Assembly: GCA_037176705.1 (NCBI GenBank)
Contig: CM073887.1
Span: 43,524,001-43,588,000, forward strand
DNA: 64,000 bases
Direction of reading: 5' to 3'
Source: Molossus alvarezi
Taxonomy: Eukaryota; Chordata; Mammalia; Chiroptera; Molossidae
The translations under genes and the position numbers were made by a program. A model generated the notes under the pieces. That model worked only from the letters and a program-made list of their open reading frames with translations, made no database searches and was not told the origin of the DNA. Each line of letters opens with the position of its first letter. Position 1 is the first letter of the stretch. Below, piece after piece: positions 12,230 to 23,300 of this stretch.

Positions 12230-12405
12230 TTCCAGGAAGTTTTATATGCATTGCCCTGCATTGTTCAAACACACTTCCAAATAGATACCATTACTCTTAT
12301 TTTACAGCTCAGAAAAAGAGTCTCTGCCAAAAGCTACACAGCTAGGAAGAGGCAGGTCCAGACGAACCCAGACTTCAAGTTCATCTTGCTTTGCTGTGCT
12401 GGTTT
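12230..12405 (-). repeat. MIR relic
   Basis: 'attactcttattttacagct', 'gccaaaagctacacagctag' and 'gaacccagacttcaagttc' follow the order of a reversed MIR. Confidence 0.6.
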
Positions 12406-12583
12406 TCAAACAGCAGGCTGTGGATATTTGTTCTAGGATGGTTTCTGCCCTGACTGTGGTTTTGGAGGCGACAGGGGTGTTTAGGGATGAAAGGCTCATG
12501 CCCAGCTTTTTGCTGCCGCCCTGAAGCTCCCCCAGCAGCTCACTGTCTTTTCCTCTTTCCTCTTACTCCTCACTGCGTGCCAG

Positions 12584-15500
12584 GGAGCTGGGGCCCGAAG
12601 GCCAAGCAGAGTGTGATCCACTCGCGGTCCGGGTCGGGCAGCAGGCCACGACGGTTTTCCCTGCTGTCCGAGAGGTCTGGTCTCAGCGAGCCCCTGGTGT
12701 CCCCGCATCGCACCTGCATGGGCCCTGCTCCCGACAGGCACCCTCAGGACACACCTGCCCAGCTGGGCCCCTTGGTGGCCGGTGATGGCGTCGAGAAGAA
12801 GGTCCACTTGAACGAGGATGGCAGCCTGTCTGTGGAGATGAAAGTTCGCTTCCACCTGCTGGGCAATGACACGCTCCTGTGGTCCAGGAGAGTCGGAAGG
12901 GCCAGTGGGGAGGGGGAGGGGGACCCCCTCTGCTGTGTGTGGGAGGGCCATCCTGGGGGCTCCTCAGAGCCAGGGGCACAGGGACTGGGGACCCAAAAGG
13001 CAGGATGCAAGGAAGGCTTTGAACGAGGCCGGTGGCAGCCAGGGTCCAGATATGAGATCTGGACGAACCCCCTGTACACCGCCCAGGGAGAGGGGACAGC
13101 CTCTCGGAGGAGGGCCAGGCTGACCCAGCACTCCCCCACCAGGAGTCCCTGGAGCCAAAGGGTGGCCGGCAGGAGAAGAAGCAGCAAGGACAGCGTCAGC
13201 CCTGTCTCCAGTGACAGATCACCCAAAGGTTCTGAGCCAAACTCCTGCTGCTGCTCCAGGACCCCAGACGACAGCGTGGGCCTGCATCCAGCCTCTGGCG
13301 ATGCCTCCCAGAGCGGATCAGGGCGGGAAGCTGGCGGCACACCCTGGGCTGCGGAAGGCCCAGGTCCAGAGGGAGCAGGGCCGGGCAGCAGGGACCACTG
13401 CTCCCTGGAACCCAGGGCCCAAGGCTTGGCCAGTGCTCTTTCTGACTCCTCAGCGAGTGCCGGGTCTCATGAGTTCAGCGAAAGGGGTGAGCAGCACCAG
13501 GGTTGCCCCAGCAGGACGAGGGCCAAGACCTCCCCATGGAAGACCTCCCATGGAGGAGGACCCTGTTCCTTCACCATCAATCCCTCACCTTTGAGGAACG
13601 AGGACCCACAGGCAGAAGGGAGTGAACAGGGCACTGGACACCCCCAGGCCAGGGATGGGTCTGGGATGAGACTGCCCCTGTCTTTGGGCCGTTTTGCCTC
13701 TGGGGGCACTGCAGAAGGCTGTTCCCCATCCCCCACCTGCGCCTCAGCTGCAGGCAGGAAAGAGCAGGAGAGCAGAGCTACAGCCACATCCTCACCCAGC
13801 ACTTCTGGCCTTGGCCCAGGGGCCCATCGGGGCGGCCCCAGGCAGCATCACAGCCGCAGGGACACCCGCTGCCCCCGCGACTCACCTGTGTCCAGGCGGA
13901 TGCTGGGGCCCCCCACCACAGGCAGGGTCTGCCTGGCTGACCCAGCACCACACTTCTCTAGAAGCTCATCTGGCGTCAGGAACAGAGCCTCTCGGGGTCC
14001 AGAGCCACCCTCCTCTGCCTCTCTTCATTCCCAGGACACACGATGGGTCTGCAGTGCCCCCCTTACACCGGGGAGCAATTCAGGCTGTGCTTCCAATGTC
14101 TACCCTCCGTGGTCTCCGTCTGCTGAGACCGAAGGGAATCCTTCCAGCGCATCAGACTCTTTCAGCCCCCCAGCTTTCGGCCTGGGTGAAAAGGGAGGGG
14201 GCGATGGTCCCAAGCCCTCCCAGCTCTTGGCTGGACAGCATGCAGAGGGGAAGCCAGGAGCCCACCCCGGGGGCTGCTCCTCACAGATGGGCACATCCCG
14301 GGTCTGCAGGACCCCTGGTGGTGAGACGCGGGCCCTGCAGGCCTCCCAGCCTCAGGGCTGCCAGGGGCCCCTCTCTGGGGCCTGCGTGGGGTGCAGCAGG
14401 TACTGTCCCGCTCCACCCAGGGCACGGCCCTCTACCAAGAAACACCCTTCATCCAGCAGCTGTGGAGACCACAGTGCCGACTGGGCGCCAGGGGGCGCCG
14501 AGCCAGGGGAGGACCCGCTAGACATGCAGCGCCCACGGCCCCCTGGCGCTCAGTCAGGGGGCACAGGGACAGCAGTCAGAGCAGCGGGAAGGGGCAGCCC
14601 CAGCCTAGGTCCCCAGCCTGGCGGGATGATCCAGGGGCAGGTCACTGGAGGAGGGGAAAGCCTGCAGGAGCAAGAGGACAACGGTCGTGTGATGACGCCA
14701 GGGGCTCTGCCCCGAACCTCACCAGAAGCCGTGGTCCGAGAGTGGCTGAGCAACATCCCGGAGGAGCCCGAGCCCATGAAACGTGAGGTGGAGGATGACA
14801 GCACGGATGTGTCTGGGGACGGCCTGGAAGGCCCCACAGAGGATCCTGTGGACCAACATCCCCTGGAAGGTCTGCAGGAGCCAACTCAGGCCAGTCCACC
14901 GTCCCTGGAAGGGGCTGCCAGTGAAAAAGCAGAACCAGAGGGGGCCCCCCCAGTGACTGGTGATGCTGGTCCCCAGTCAGGAGAGGGTCCTCCCCACAGC
15001 GGGGCTGTGGAAGCCCCCACGGAGGCTGGGGCAGGCGAAGGAGCAGCCGGGGACTGTGGTGTGGGCCAGTGCGTGCTTCCCCACCAGGTCTCTGCCTCCA
15101 TACAGATCATGAAAGCGCTGGTGGGCTCCAAGCAGGGCCGGCCCAGCAGCCTGCCCGAAGTGTCCGGCCCGGTGGGCAGGAGGCTCAGCCACTCTGCCCA
15201 GGCCCTCATCTCCTGTCTCGCCAGGCTCCACTTCTTTGATGCAGACCTTGGGTCTCCCGCCGGCAAAGTGAGGTTCACAGACTCTCCTCGGTACCAGGAG
15301 CTCCTGAGCAACCTGCAGGCCCTGTGGCCAGGGCGTGGCCTCGGGCGGGGCGAGCTGGACTCAGGCGTCCTGGAGGTCGGCAGGTGCCAGGCCCTGCCAG
15401 GCCTCAGGTCCCACGCTGTGACTGAGGACCTCACACCAACGTCCTCCTCTGGTGTGGATGTCAGGAGCGGTTCTGTAGGTTCCGGGGAGGGCAGCGGACC

Positions 15501-17664
15501 CTGTGCCGTGGACTGTGCCCTGGTCTCTGAGAGGACAGAGCTGCCCTTGGAAATCCCCTGCCAGAGGCCTGACTCCAGAACCTCAGGGACCCCGGAGGAA
15601 CTGGGAAACCAGCAGCCAAGTGACCCCAGGGCCTCTTCAAGTTCTCACGCCAGGGCCGGGGCCACCAGGAAGGACGAGGCAGAAGGAAGCAGTGGGGAGC
15701 CAACGCTGGGCAGCAACCTGGACCAAGCAGTTCAAAACATGATGCAGGAAGAGGCAGTGCAGCCAGAGAAGATGAAAGAAGGGAAAGAAGCAACAGAACT
15801 GCAGGGAGAAGGTGTCAGTGGCTTTCCAGAAGAGGAAAGCTCCGCGGGACAAGAGCTAGGGACCGGTTCTCGGCCCGGGGAGGGTGCGCGGGAAGATGAG
15901 CGTGTCCGGGAAGAGGCAGCAGGAAGACACCTTGCCTCCAACGCGCTGTGCCCTCCAGGGAGGAGAGGAAAAAGGACAGAGACCCTTGGGAGCCTCACTG
16001 AGAGAGACTCAAATGCCAGTGGGCGTCAACGTGGCCCCAGCGCTGAGCCTGGTTTGGAGAAGCTGCCCAGCGCAGCTGAGACAGACCAGAAGCAAACCCA
16101 GGCCAAGCTCACCCAGGGGACTGGAGAGAAGGGCCCTTCTACGGCTCACAGAGGGCGTCTGGACCCTGACCCCCTCTGGGTGTCCAGGCTGCTGAGGAAG
16201 ATGGAGCAGGCCTTCCTGGCCGACCTGGCCAGCGCCTTGGCCGAGCTCCGAGCCCGCTGGAGCCTGCTGAGCAGCGACCTGCTGGACCGGATGGTGGCCG
16301 AGTTGCAGCAGGACGTGAGCAGGCGGCTCCAAGGCAGCACGGATAAAGAGCTCCGAAAGATCCAGAGCCGGGCCGGGAGGAGGGCGCTGGGGCCCCCCGG
16401 GGCAGCCCTCAGGTGGGAGACGACCCTGCAAACAGAGCAGCGCGGGCATCGCCTCCGGGGCCTGCGCCAGCTCGCGGCCTTCTCCGAGCAGACCCGGGCC
16501 TGGGGTCCCCCCTTCCTCTCTCTGGAGGACATGCCAAACCTCAGTGGAGCCCCGGGGACCCAGCTGGGTGGGGAGGCCAACGGGGGGGAGTTCTGTCCCT
16601 GCGAGACCTGCCTGAGGGAGAAAGTGATCCCTGTGTCCCCGAAGGACACAGTGGGCAGAGCCAGTGCGCCCATCAAAGAGGCCTTTGACCTGCAGCAAAT
16701 TCTGCAGAAGAAAAAAAGGGGATGTGCTAATGGGGAGACAGCAGGGATGGCCCCTGAGAAGACAGGGAGGGAGCCCCTTCAGAGAGACCCCTCGCAGACA
16801 GGGACTGTCCAGGGAGCTGATGGAGGCCTGGAGCTGCAGTTAGCCCGGGGCCCTGGGGCAGAGGAGGGGGATAAGGATGAGGACGAGGGCAGGCAGACCC
16901 CAGGCAGAGGAGAAGATCCAGGAGGAGGAGAGGGGGACGCAGCCACTCATAAGAAAGGAGGGAACGCACGGCCTTGTGTCGGCCACCACCCGGAGACAGT
17001 GCAGTGGGAGGAGCAGGGTGGGGGCGACAAGGAAGAGACAGAGGGCTCCGGGGCTGAGGTCAGTGTGGAGAGTAAAGCCTTGGGAAGAGTTGAACAAAGT
17101 CTAGGAGGACAGAATGACACCACAGAGGTCCAGGAAACTGCAGAAGAGGAGCAGCCAGAGTCAGGAAGAAGAAATCAAGGTGAGAAAGAAGGGCGTCCAC
17201 AGGCTGGTCTGAGACAAGGCCAGTCGGGTGAGGCTTCTGGACACAGCAGCCCAGACCAGGGCGGGGGGCCCACACCACCCCCCGCCCCAGGTGGAGACAC
17301 CCCCGGCCAAAGGTCAGGCCCAAAGCCCGGCCTCTCCTCATCCAGAGCCTCGTCCCTGGGAAACTGCTCTCAGCTCTCCCAGAAAGGCTCCAAAGACGAG
17401 CCTTCCAGTGGAGTCCTTTGGACCTTCGGAGACGAGCCCAAGGGAGTCCCTGGTTCAGGGAGAAAAGTCACGGACATGTACCCAGCAAGCTCCATTTCTG
17501 AGCAAGGAACAGAGGAAGGTCTGACCGGAGAGCCCAGCGCAGGCCAAGGCTCTGACTCAGACGCTGAGAAGGCAGTGAAAAGTCTCTCTAGGCCAGAAGT
17601 GAGGTTTGGAAAACTTGCCCTGAGCAGGACAGATGGCTTTGGCCAAGATGATTTAGATTTCTAG
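12584..17664 (+). CDS. RP1L1: RP1L1 exon 4: large disordered C-terminal region
   Basis: This last coding exon follows a strong pyrimidine tract and TGCCAG. It begins GGAGCTGG (G|SWGPKAKQSVIHSRS) and is open without interruption to TAG at 17662-17664, giving residues 249-1941. Four islands stand out in otherwise Ser/Gly/Glu/Pro-rich sequence: residues about 316-355 (DGVEKKVHLNEDGSLSVEMK), about 963-978 (EAVVREWLSNIPEEPE), about 1080-1165 (ALISCLARLHFFD, KVRFTDSPRYQELLSNLQ) and about 1441-1560 (DPLWVSRLLRKMEQAFLADL). I recall these as shared with RP1. A Cys cluster (CPCETC) follows near 16600. The C-terminus is acidic (GQDDLDF). The human protein is about 2,400 residues or more because of a polymorphic array of 16-residue Glu-rich repeats. 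No such array is seen here, and the length is nearer that of mouse. No frameshift or stop is present. Confidence 0.95.
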
Positions 17665-18220
17665 AGACCCAGCTGCGAGGTGGCCATGAGTCTGCAGCTC
17701 CGGTTTTATTCGTATTTTGTCTACAAGCCTGAGCGGGGCGCGGCCCCCTGGAGATGTTCCAAGAGTGTGGGGGAAAGATCCAGGACGTGCCAAGGCCACA
17801 GCGGCACCTCACTGCCCAGGGTTCTCAGTGCTGGAGCTTCAGAGGGCCCTCGGGCCTGTCCCCACACCATGTGAGGGGCGACCTCACATCCGACCTGTTG
17901 TCCCAGGTCAGCTGCCCCTCCCCCGCCCGCTGCGCCAGGAGGGTGGGACTGACGGGAAATGTTCCAGGAGGGTTTTTGTTTGTGTGTTTGTTTTTTGCTA
18001 GCAAGTGTTTCTCTCATTCTTTTGCCTATTGATCTCCTGTTATTTTTCTCCTTGGCCTCTCTTGGCACTCACCTCGTTCGACTTCGAGGTGCTTTTCTCT
18101 GATCCTGAATATATCTGGTGACTCTGCAGATGTGCAAAAATTCAGGGAGAAGCAGATACATTCAGGGTCTCTGGACAAGGTTTGTTCTCAGCCCAAAAGT
18201 CCAAGTGTATTTCCTGGATT

Positions 18221-18397
18221 AATTTATTTTTAATTTTTTTAAAAATCGATTTGAGAGAGAGAAAGACAGCGATTTGTTGTTCTACTTATTTATGCATTCA
18301 TCGGTTGATTCTTGTATGTGCCCTGATCGGGGATTGAACCCACAACCGTGGTGTATTGGGACAACACTCTAACCAACTGAGCTACCCAGCCAGGGCT
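18221..18397 (-). mobile_element. tRNA-derived bat SINE, short class, reversed
   Basis: The reversed head 'ccaactgagctacccagcca' and the phrase 'cgatttgttgttctacttat' mark a SINE class also seen at 58904-59154 and distinct from the CT/AATAAA-tailed copies. No clear target duplication remains. Confidence 0.85.
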
Positions 18398-18439
18398 CCT
18401 TCATTTACATATATACATATTTTAGAGGGTAATAGAAAA

Positions 18440-19090
18440 AATTGTAAAATGCAAAAAATTGGAAAGAGGGAAAAGTAGTCACCCAGGACCTCGCCACTCA
18501 GACATAACTCGTGTTAGCAGTTTGATGTGTTTCCCATCAAACGGATTTTCCTCATCATTTGATAGTGGATGTCATCCTTATACACATCTTTTTGTTTTAA
18601 ACTTAAAAATATGAGAATTTGATCTCCAGATCTTCATAAACCTATTTTTAATATCGAAATACTACATTATGAGAATATAAAATAATCTACTGCACTATTT
18701 CACTCTTATTGACCATTTAGATGGTTTCCATCATTTTTCTTTAAACTCTCCCCACCCCGAACTCCAGATGACTTCTTTAGGATAGATTCCCAGGTGTGGA
18801 ATTACCGGGTCAAAGGATATCGACTGTTTTGAAGGCTCCAAATCGTTTTTCTGAAAGTCTGTACTAATTGACATCACCTGGCCCGAAAGCCTGTCATCAG
18901 TGTTTGGTCTAGTCGTTACAATTAGACATCTTTTGCTAACTTTATGGGCAAAAAGAGTATCTTTTTCATGGGGAACTATTTTAAATGTATTTGATCACTA
19001 ATGAGATTACAGAGTTTTCTAGGTTTTTTTAAAAAGCTATTTGCATGTAAATTATATGTGTACATGCCTTTTGCCCATATTCCGCCTGGA
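18440..19090. repeat. Old L1-like LINE relic
   Basis: Pieces such as 'ttaggatagattcccaggtg', 'gaattaccgggtcaaaggat', 'ggtttccatcatttttct' and 'cttttgcccatatt' match a well-known old L1 3' region. It is diverged; orientation was not decided. Confidence 0.65.
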
Positions 19091-19481
19091 ATCCTACCTT
19101 TTTAAAATGAATTGATTTCCATGTACCCTTCATATTTAAAAAAAAATTCTATTGATCATTTTTAAGATTTAAAAAATGCCCTTTCTCCATATCCTTGCAC
19201 AGGCAGCTTTGGCCTGGTCCTGTTGGGTGAGGAGCTTTGGGACGGAGCAGAATTCCCTTGGTTCTCACCAGCATCCTCTCACACACGCCCATTTTGTGTA
19301 TTCAGACTTGTGAACGTGAACGTCTGTGCTACGAGAACAGGCGTTGTTCATTGTTATCTAGAGGTAACTGTTCATTGTAAAAACAAACAAATAATAAAAA
19401 ACAAAGCGAACGTTGGGGTTGGGCTGTGTCCTCATGCCCGCAGTCCTTGTTCCCTCCCTTCCGAGCGCTGGAGATGTTCTT

Positions 19482-19487
19482 AATAAA
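19482..19487 (+). terminator. RP1L1: Candidate poly(A) signal of RP1L1
   Basis: AATAAA in 'tcttaataaaatgtgacg' is followed within 30 nt by a GT-rich element (tgtgacgtgttttc, ggtctgtgg). Another AATAAA lies at 19393-19398 in an A-rich run without a good downstream element. Confidence 0.45.
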
Positions 19488-19844
19488 ATGTGACGTGTTT
19501 TCAAATGGTCTGTGGAGCTGATTCTTTACATCGTTTACATTGAAAGGGCACCTCCCTGCAGGAACTGGTGCCTTAGCCAGAAGCTCCCAGCGGAACAGAC
19601 TGCGTGCAGAGCTTGGTGTACGTGTGATGCTGTCCAGGGATGTCCAGAACTTGTCACTCTTCGTTGACATGGAGCTTTCACCGTGCACCTCTTCCGTGAC
19701 CTAAATCCCCAGTCATCACCTAGGAGATGTTCCAGCTATAATCTGCTATCTCCCCAAAGGACAGACAACCATCCCTGGTGCCTACTGGCCTGGCACTGCC
19801 CCTCTCTGGTCAAGACAATGTGATGGGAAGAGCAGGGGACTTGG

Positions 19845-19975
19845 AGTGAGATGACCTAGGCTCAAGGGATAGCACCCCAGTTTCAACATCTGTGAAGTGG
19901 GCAAATTGATGTTTTCTTCACTGCACTACTAAGAAGTAGGTCAGATCACATGTGAAACGTCATCATACATATGCT
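19845..19975 (+). repeat. MIR relic
   Basis: 'tttcaacatctgtgaagtgg' and 'aagtaggtcagatcacatgt' follow the sense MIR order. Partial and diverged. Confidence 0.5.
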
Positions 19976-19999
19976 GGGAAAAGATCAATAATTTGATTA

Positions 20000-20240
20000 G
20001 AACTGCTATTTTCTGAATGCCTGTTATGTGTCAGTACCACAGACATACATGATCCCTTTAATCTTCCCAGCATGTCTGCAAAGTAGGCAAATCGACATTG
20101 TCATCCCCATTTCACAGACCAAGTGACCGAGGCAGGGTAAACTTCTATGAACATGTCCAAGCTCACACAGTTAGTGAGGGGCAAAGCTGGGATTTAAACT
20201 AGAATATTTCAGACTCTGAAGTCCACATTCTTTTCCATCG
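20000..20240 (-). repeat. MIR relic
   Basis: A well-preserved reversed MIR: 'tgcctgttatgtgtcagtac', 'atccccatttcacagaccaa', 'caagctcacacagttagtga' and 'agctgggatttaaactagaa' in order. Confidence 0.75.
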
Positions 20241-20536
20241 TATCATATTTCCTCATTTTGATTCAGGTCCTATAAATCAATAACTTGACTATAGGTGACC
20301 AACACTATGTTGAATGAATTTACCGCAAAATAGTTAAGACTTAAGAAAGTAAATAAATTGGGATTTTTTTTTGCTCAACTGATTGCATCACGTTCTTAGT
20401 AATGTTCTACTATGTACAGAGATCAGGAGCTGGAGATAACCTGGTCTTATGAAGGTGGGACTGACACTGAAAAGTTATCTGTCCAGGGGATTCTCCATTT
20501 ACTTACGGACTCACTTGCTTTAGGCCCTCGAATATT

Positions 20537-20655
20537 TCTGATATCTATATCTATATCTATATATCAGAAATATACTATATATATCAGAAATACATATACA
20601 AATATATATATACACACAAATATATATATATACACACACAAATATATATATATAG
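20537..20655. repeat. AT-rich low-complexity tract
   Basis: TATATC units are followed by repeated 'atatcagaaata' pieces and alternating TA/CA runs. The open frame across it is a by-product of the low complexity. Confidence 0.9.
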
Positions 20656-20699
20656 CTGTTAATGGCAAACAAGGAGCGTAGCGCCTTGTTTCTTACTGA

Positions 20700-23120
20700 C
20701 TTGGTCGTCGGTAAGGCGAGGATTTCTGTGTCTCTGTCCCTCCTTCTCTATGCCAACCATATTGCACAGCCTTGCACAGACTCCTGAAATTTAGCACTGC
20801 TTGAAAATGTTGGTGTTCCTGTCACCTCAGCCCTGATTCAAAACTCAGTTCATTCGTCACTTTGAGTGTTGCCAAAGTGCGTAGGGCATCTGCAGTTGTG
20901 CAAACGTTTTCAGCCAGTGAGTTCTCCTCGAACTAAGTGGGACAAGGAAGTAAGTGCTGGTGGAAAGAAGCCGAGCTCATCTCCCTTGGCCTTTTAGCTG
21001 GCGGGGACCAGAGATTCTGGCTGAAAAGCACCATCTTTCAGTGGCTGAGAACTAAAGACCCAGGGCCAGGTCCCAGGCCCAGAGAGACTGATCTTATTGG
21101 TCTGAATTAGGGCCCCAGCACAGCTTCTCTGTCAAATTCCCAGACACAATGTTCCGTCAAGGTGGCCCATCCCTGATTTAGTCCAGCTGCCTTTCTCCGG
21201 GAGAGAAGACAGATCCGTCTTGCCTAGACCGCACAGCTGGTGAGTGGCCACGCCGGGGCCAGACAGTGGGTCTTTTTCCGCATCTCACTTCACAGCCTCC
21301 CTTCCCAAAGCTCGGGGCTGCCCCGCAGAGAAATAGAAGCAGCCCGCCTGCTCTTTGTAACCCGGACCTACGCTCCCTCACCTGCTCGCCCACCTACTTT
21401 CCTCTTCACCGCAGTTCCCTAAGTCTGCATCTGTCCCCGTGGCCCATGCTCTGTCTCCAGAGGGCCCCGCTGCGGTGTCCGGCGGAGAAGCGGTCTGCCT
21501 TTAGCCTGCGAAGTCCTCAGTCCAGTGCAAGGGGCGGCGTCCCGAGAGGTTCCCAAACAAGCACGGGCCGGGTTCTTTCCCTCCACTTCACTAACGTGGG
21601 CAGCTCCACTCAGGAAACTCTGGCTCGGTGTCTGAGGGGGGGCCCAGGAAAATATGTTTCAACCAGCACTTGGAGAAAAACCCACGTACCCCCTACCCAT
21701 TTGCCTGCCAGACCATTAGCTTCACTGTTCCCCTCATTATGCGGTCTCCCCAAGGACAATGCAGGTCAGTCACCGGCAACCTCTCTCCCTGCTCCCTCTC
21801 CTGAGAGGCAATTAGGGTGGTAAAGAGACATCTCCTGCGCGCTCTCCTACCCACCCAGTGTCCACAGGCACAGCTGGCCCCTGGCTGTCCATGGGACTCA
21901 CCTGGGGCAGACATTGACCTGGGCCACCGAAGTCCTTGAGCTTAGGCCCTGACTAACCCAGCTTCCCAGGCAGAGTGACCGAAACCTGTCTCATGACCTC
22001 CATCGAAATAAGTCAGGGCTAGCCTCCTGAGGTCACTGGCCCCGGGTCTCAGGCCTCCATCCACCGATCCTTCCCAGCATCCGAGCTGAGCCCCAGCATC
22101 CAGGGGAGGAGGTGACTGCCTCAGGATGGTCCTCCCCGGGACCAGGTCTCCACCCTCCCGTTGCTCTCGTACCCTTACTCCAGACCCTCCCCTGTCTTCG
22201 TTCCTCTGTGGTTTACAGAGATCTACCTCTGTCCTCTTGGGTTCTACATTTTTAGACCTGGTTGGGGCTGGTTATAAGGCACCCAGTTTGTCTACAAGAA
22301 GACCCACTGAAGCTCAGTAGGTCTGGAAAACGCCCCACCTCCGGCCGCTGCGGTCCCTCCTCCATTTCCATCTCCACCCATGGCCCCCACCGTACCAGGG
22401 ACAGACCTTGCAATCGCTGCTGGTTGCTTATTCGCCCAACGTGGGGTCTGTGTTTCAGTGATCATCTCCGTGAAGGGGGTGGCCCACACCCCTAACGATG
22501 CCCCCATGACGACGCCCTTCCTCCTGCCCCACGCTAGCCCAGCTCTGGCTCTGCGTTCATCGCCTGTCCTTGGAACCTAAACCACTGGCATCTCCCACCC
22601 TCAGCCCATCGCTCGACTCTCCTCTTCATCTCCATGGCTGATTCCACCCATGTGTCCACCACGGCACCACCAGTATCCATCCTAGACCCAGCTCCCCCAC
22701 CACAACACGATGTGGATACAACATCATGGACACTTGAGAGATGAGGGGAAAGGCATTCCACATGGGGGTGACAGACGATAGGAGCTAAGGAACAAAGAGC
22801 TCAAGCATGGGCTTGGATGGTGAAGCGTGAAGAGTCAGGGTCTCTGAAGCCAAGGGTGTGTGAACAGAGAGCGCAGACATAGGCAGGACCACCCAGCAGA
22901 GGGCACTTGAACCCCCAGGCTCCAGGATAGCCCTGACCTTTGGCCAGAGGCACGGAAACACTCCTGGGATTAATCTGGGCTGCTGCCTTTCCCTGGGCTC
23001 AGGTCCTTGCCTTGGCAATTCAGCTTGGTGCGGAGTGCCCTTCGGTGGAGGGTCTACTTTGTTCTTGAAGGCACGATTTCCTCCCAGTAACAAGAAAACC
23101 AGCCATCTCCTAGTGCACGC
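20700..23120. other. Intergenic, nothing recognised except one CTCF-like site
   Basis: Unique, moderately GC-rich sequence. Apart from a strong CTCF core match at 22893-22906, I see no exon, RNA gene or clear repeat. 22745-22860 vaguely resembles an old LINE but not well enough to call. Confidence 0.5.
22893..22906 (+). promoter_or_regulatory. CTCF core motif match
   Basis: CCAGCAGAGGGCAC fits the consensus CCASYAGRKGGCRS at every position. It points right, towards the reversed site at 24733. Confidence 0.5.
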
Positions 23121-23124
23121 CTAA

Positions 23125-23300
23125 GGTGTTTCCAGAAGAGGCTTTTATGTACATTGTCACCTTTAATTCTTGCCACAACCCTACGAGGTTTTCTGATTGC
23201 CACTTTATGGAGGAAGAAGTTGGTTCAGAAATTGAGACGTCCAAGGTAGATGCTGAAGCCATGATTTGAACCCAAATCTGAGTCTCCTGGGCCTGGGCTT
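23125..23300 (-). repeat. MIR relic
   Basis: 'cacaaccctacgaggttttc', 'gccactttatggaggaagaa' and 'catgatttgaacccaaatct' follow a reversed MIR. Confidence 0.65.

Larger units (their letters stand above)
10989..12583 (+). other. RP1L1: RP1L1 intron 3
   Basis: The intron runs from GTGAGTTTCC to a long pyrimidine tract ending TGCCAG at 12583. It contains a degenerate CATC patch (about 11370-11425), a CA microsatellite (11461-11506), a T run near 11876-11890 and a MIR relic (about 12230-12405). I see nothing else. Confidence 0.85.
17665..19505 (+). other. RP1L1: RP1L1 3' UTR (probable extent)
   Basis: The region runs from the stop codon to just past the first AATAAA followed by a GT-rich stretch. 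It contains a reversed tRNA-derived SINE (18221-18397) and an old L1-like relic (about 18440-19090). The end is inferred from the signal only; an earlier end is possible with a weaker signal. Confidence 0.45.

Noticed and set aside
12487..12583. Open frame continuing upstream of RP1L1 exon 4
   Set aside because: It is the intronic pyrimidine tract read through; homology begins at the acceptor TGCCAG|GG.
14486..14502. CTCF-like GCGCCAGGGGGCGC inside RP1L1 exon 4
   Set aside because: It has mismatches in the first part of the core, and coding constraint explains the sequence.
12744..16698. Long antisense and shifted frames within RP1L1 exon 4 (up to 275 codons)
   Set aside because: They are shadows of the GC-rich sense frame and show no recognisable domain.
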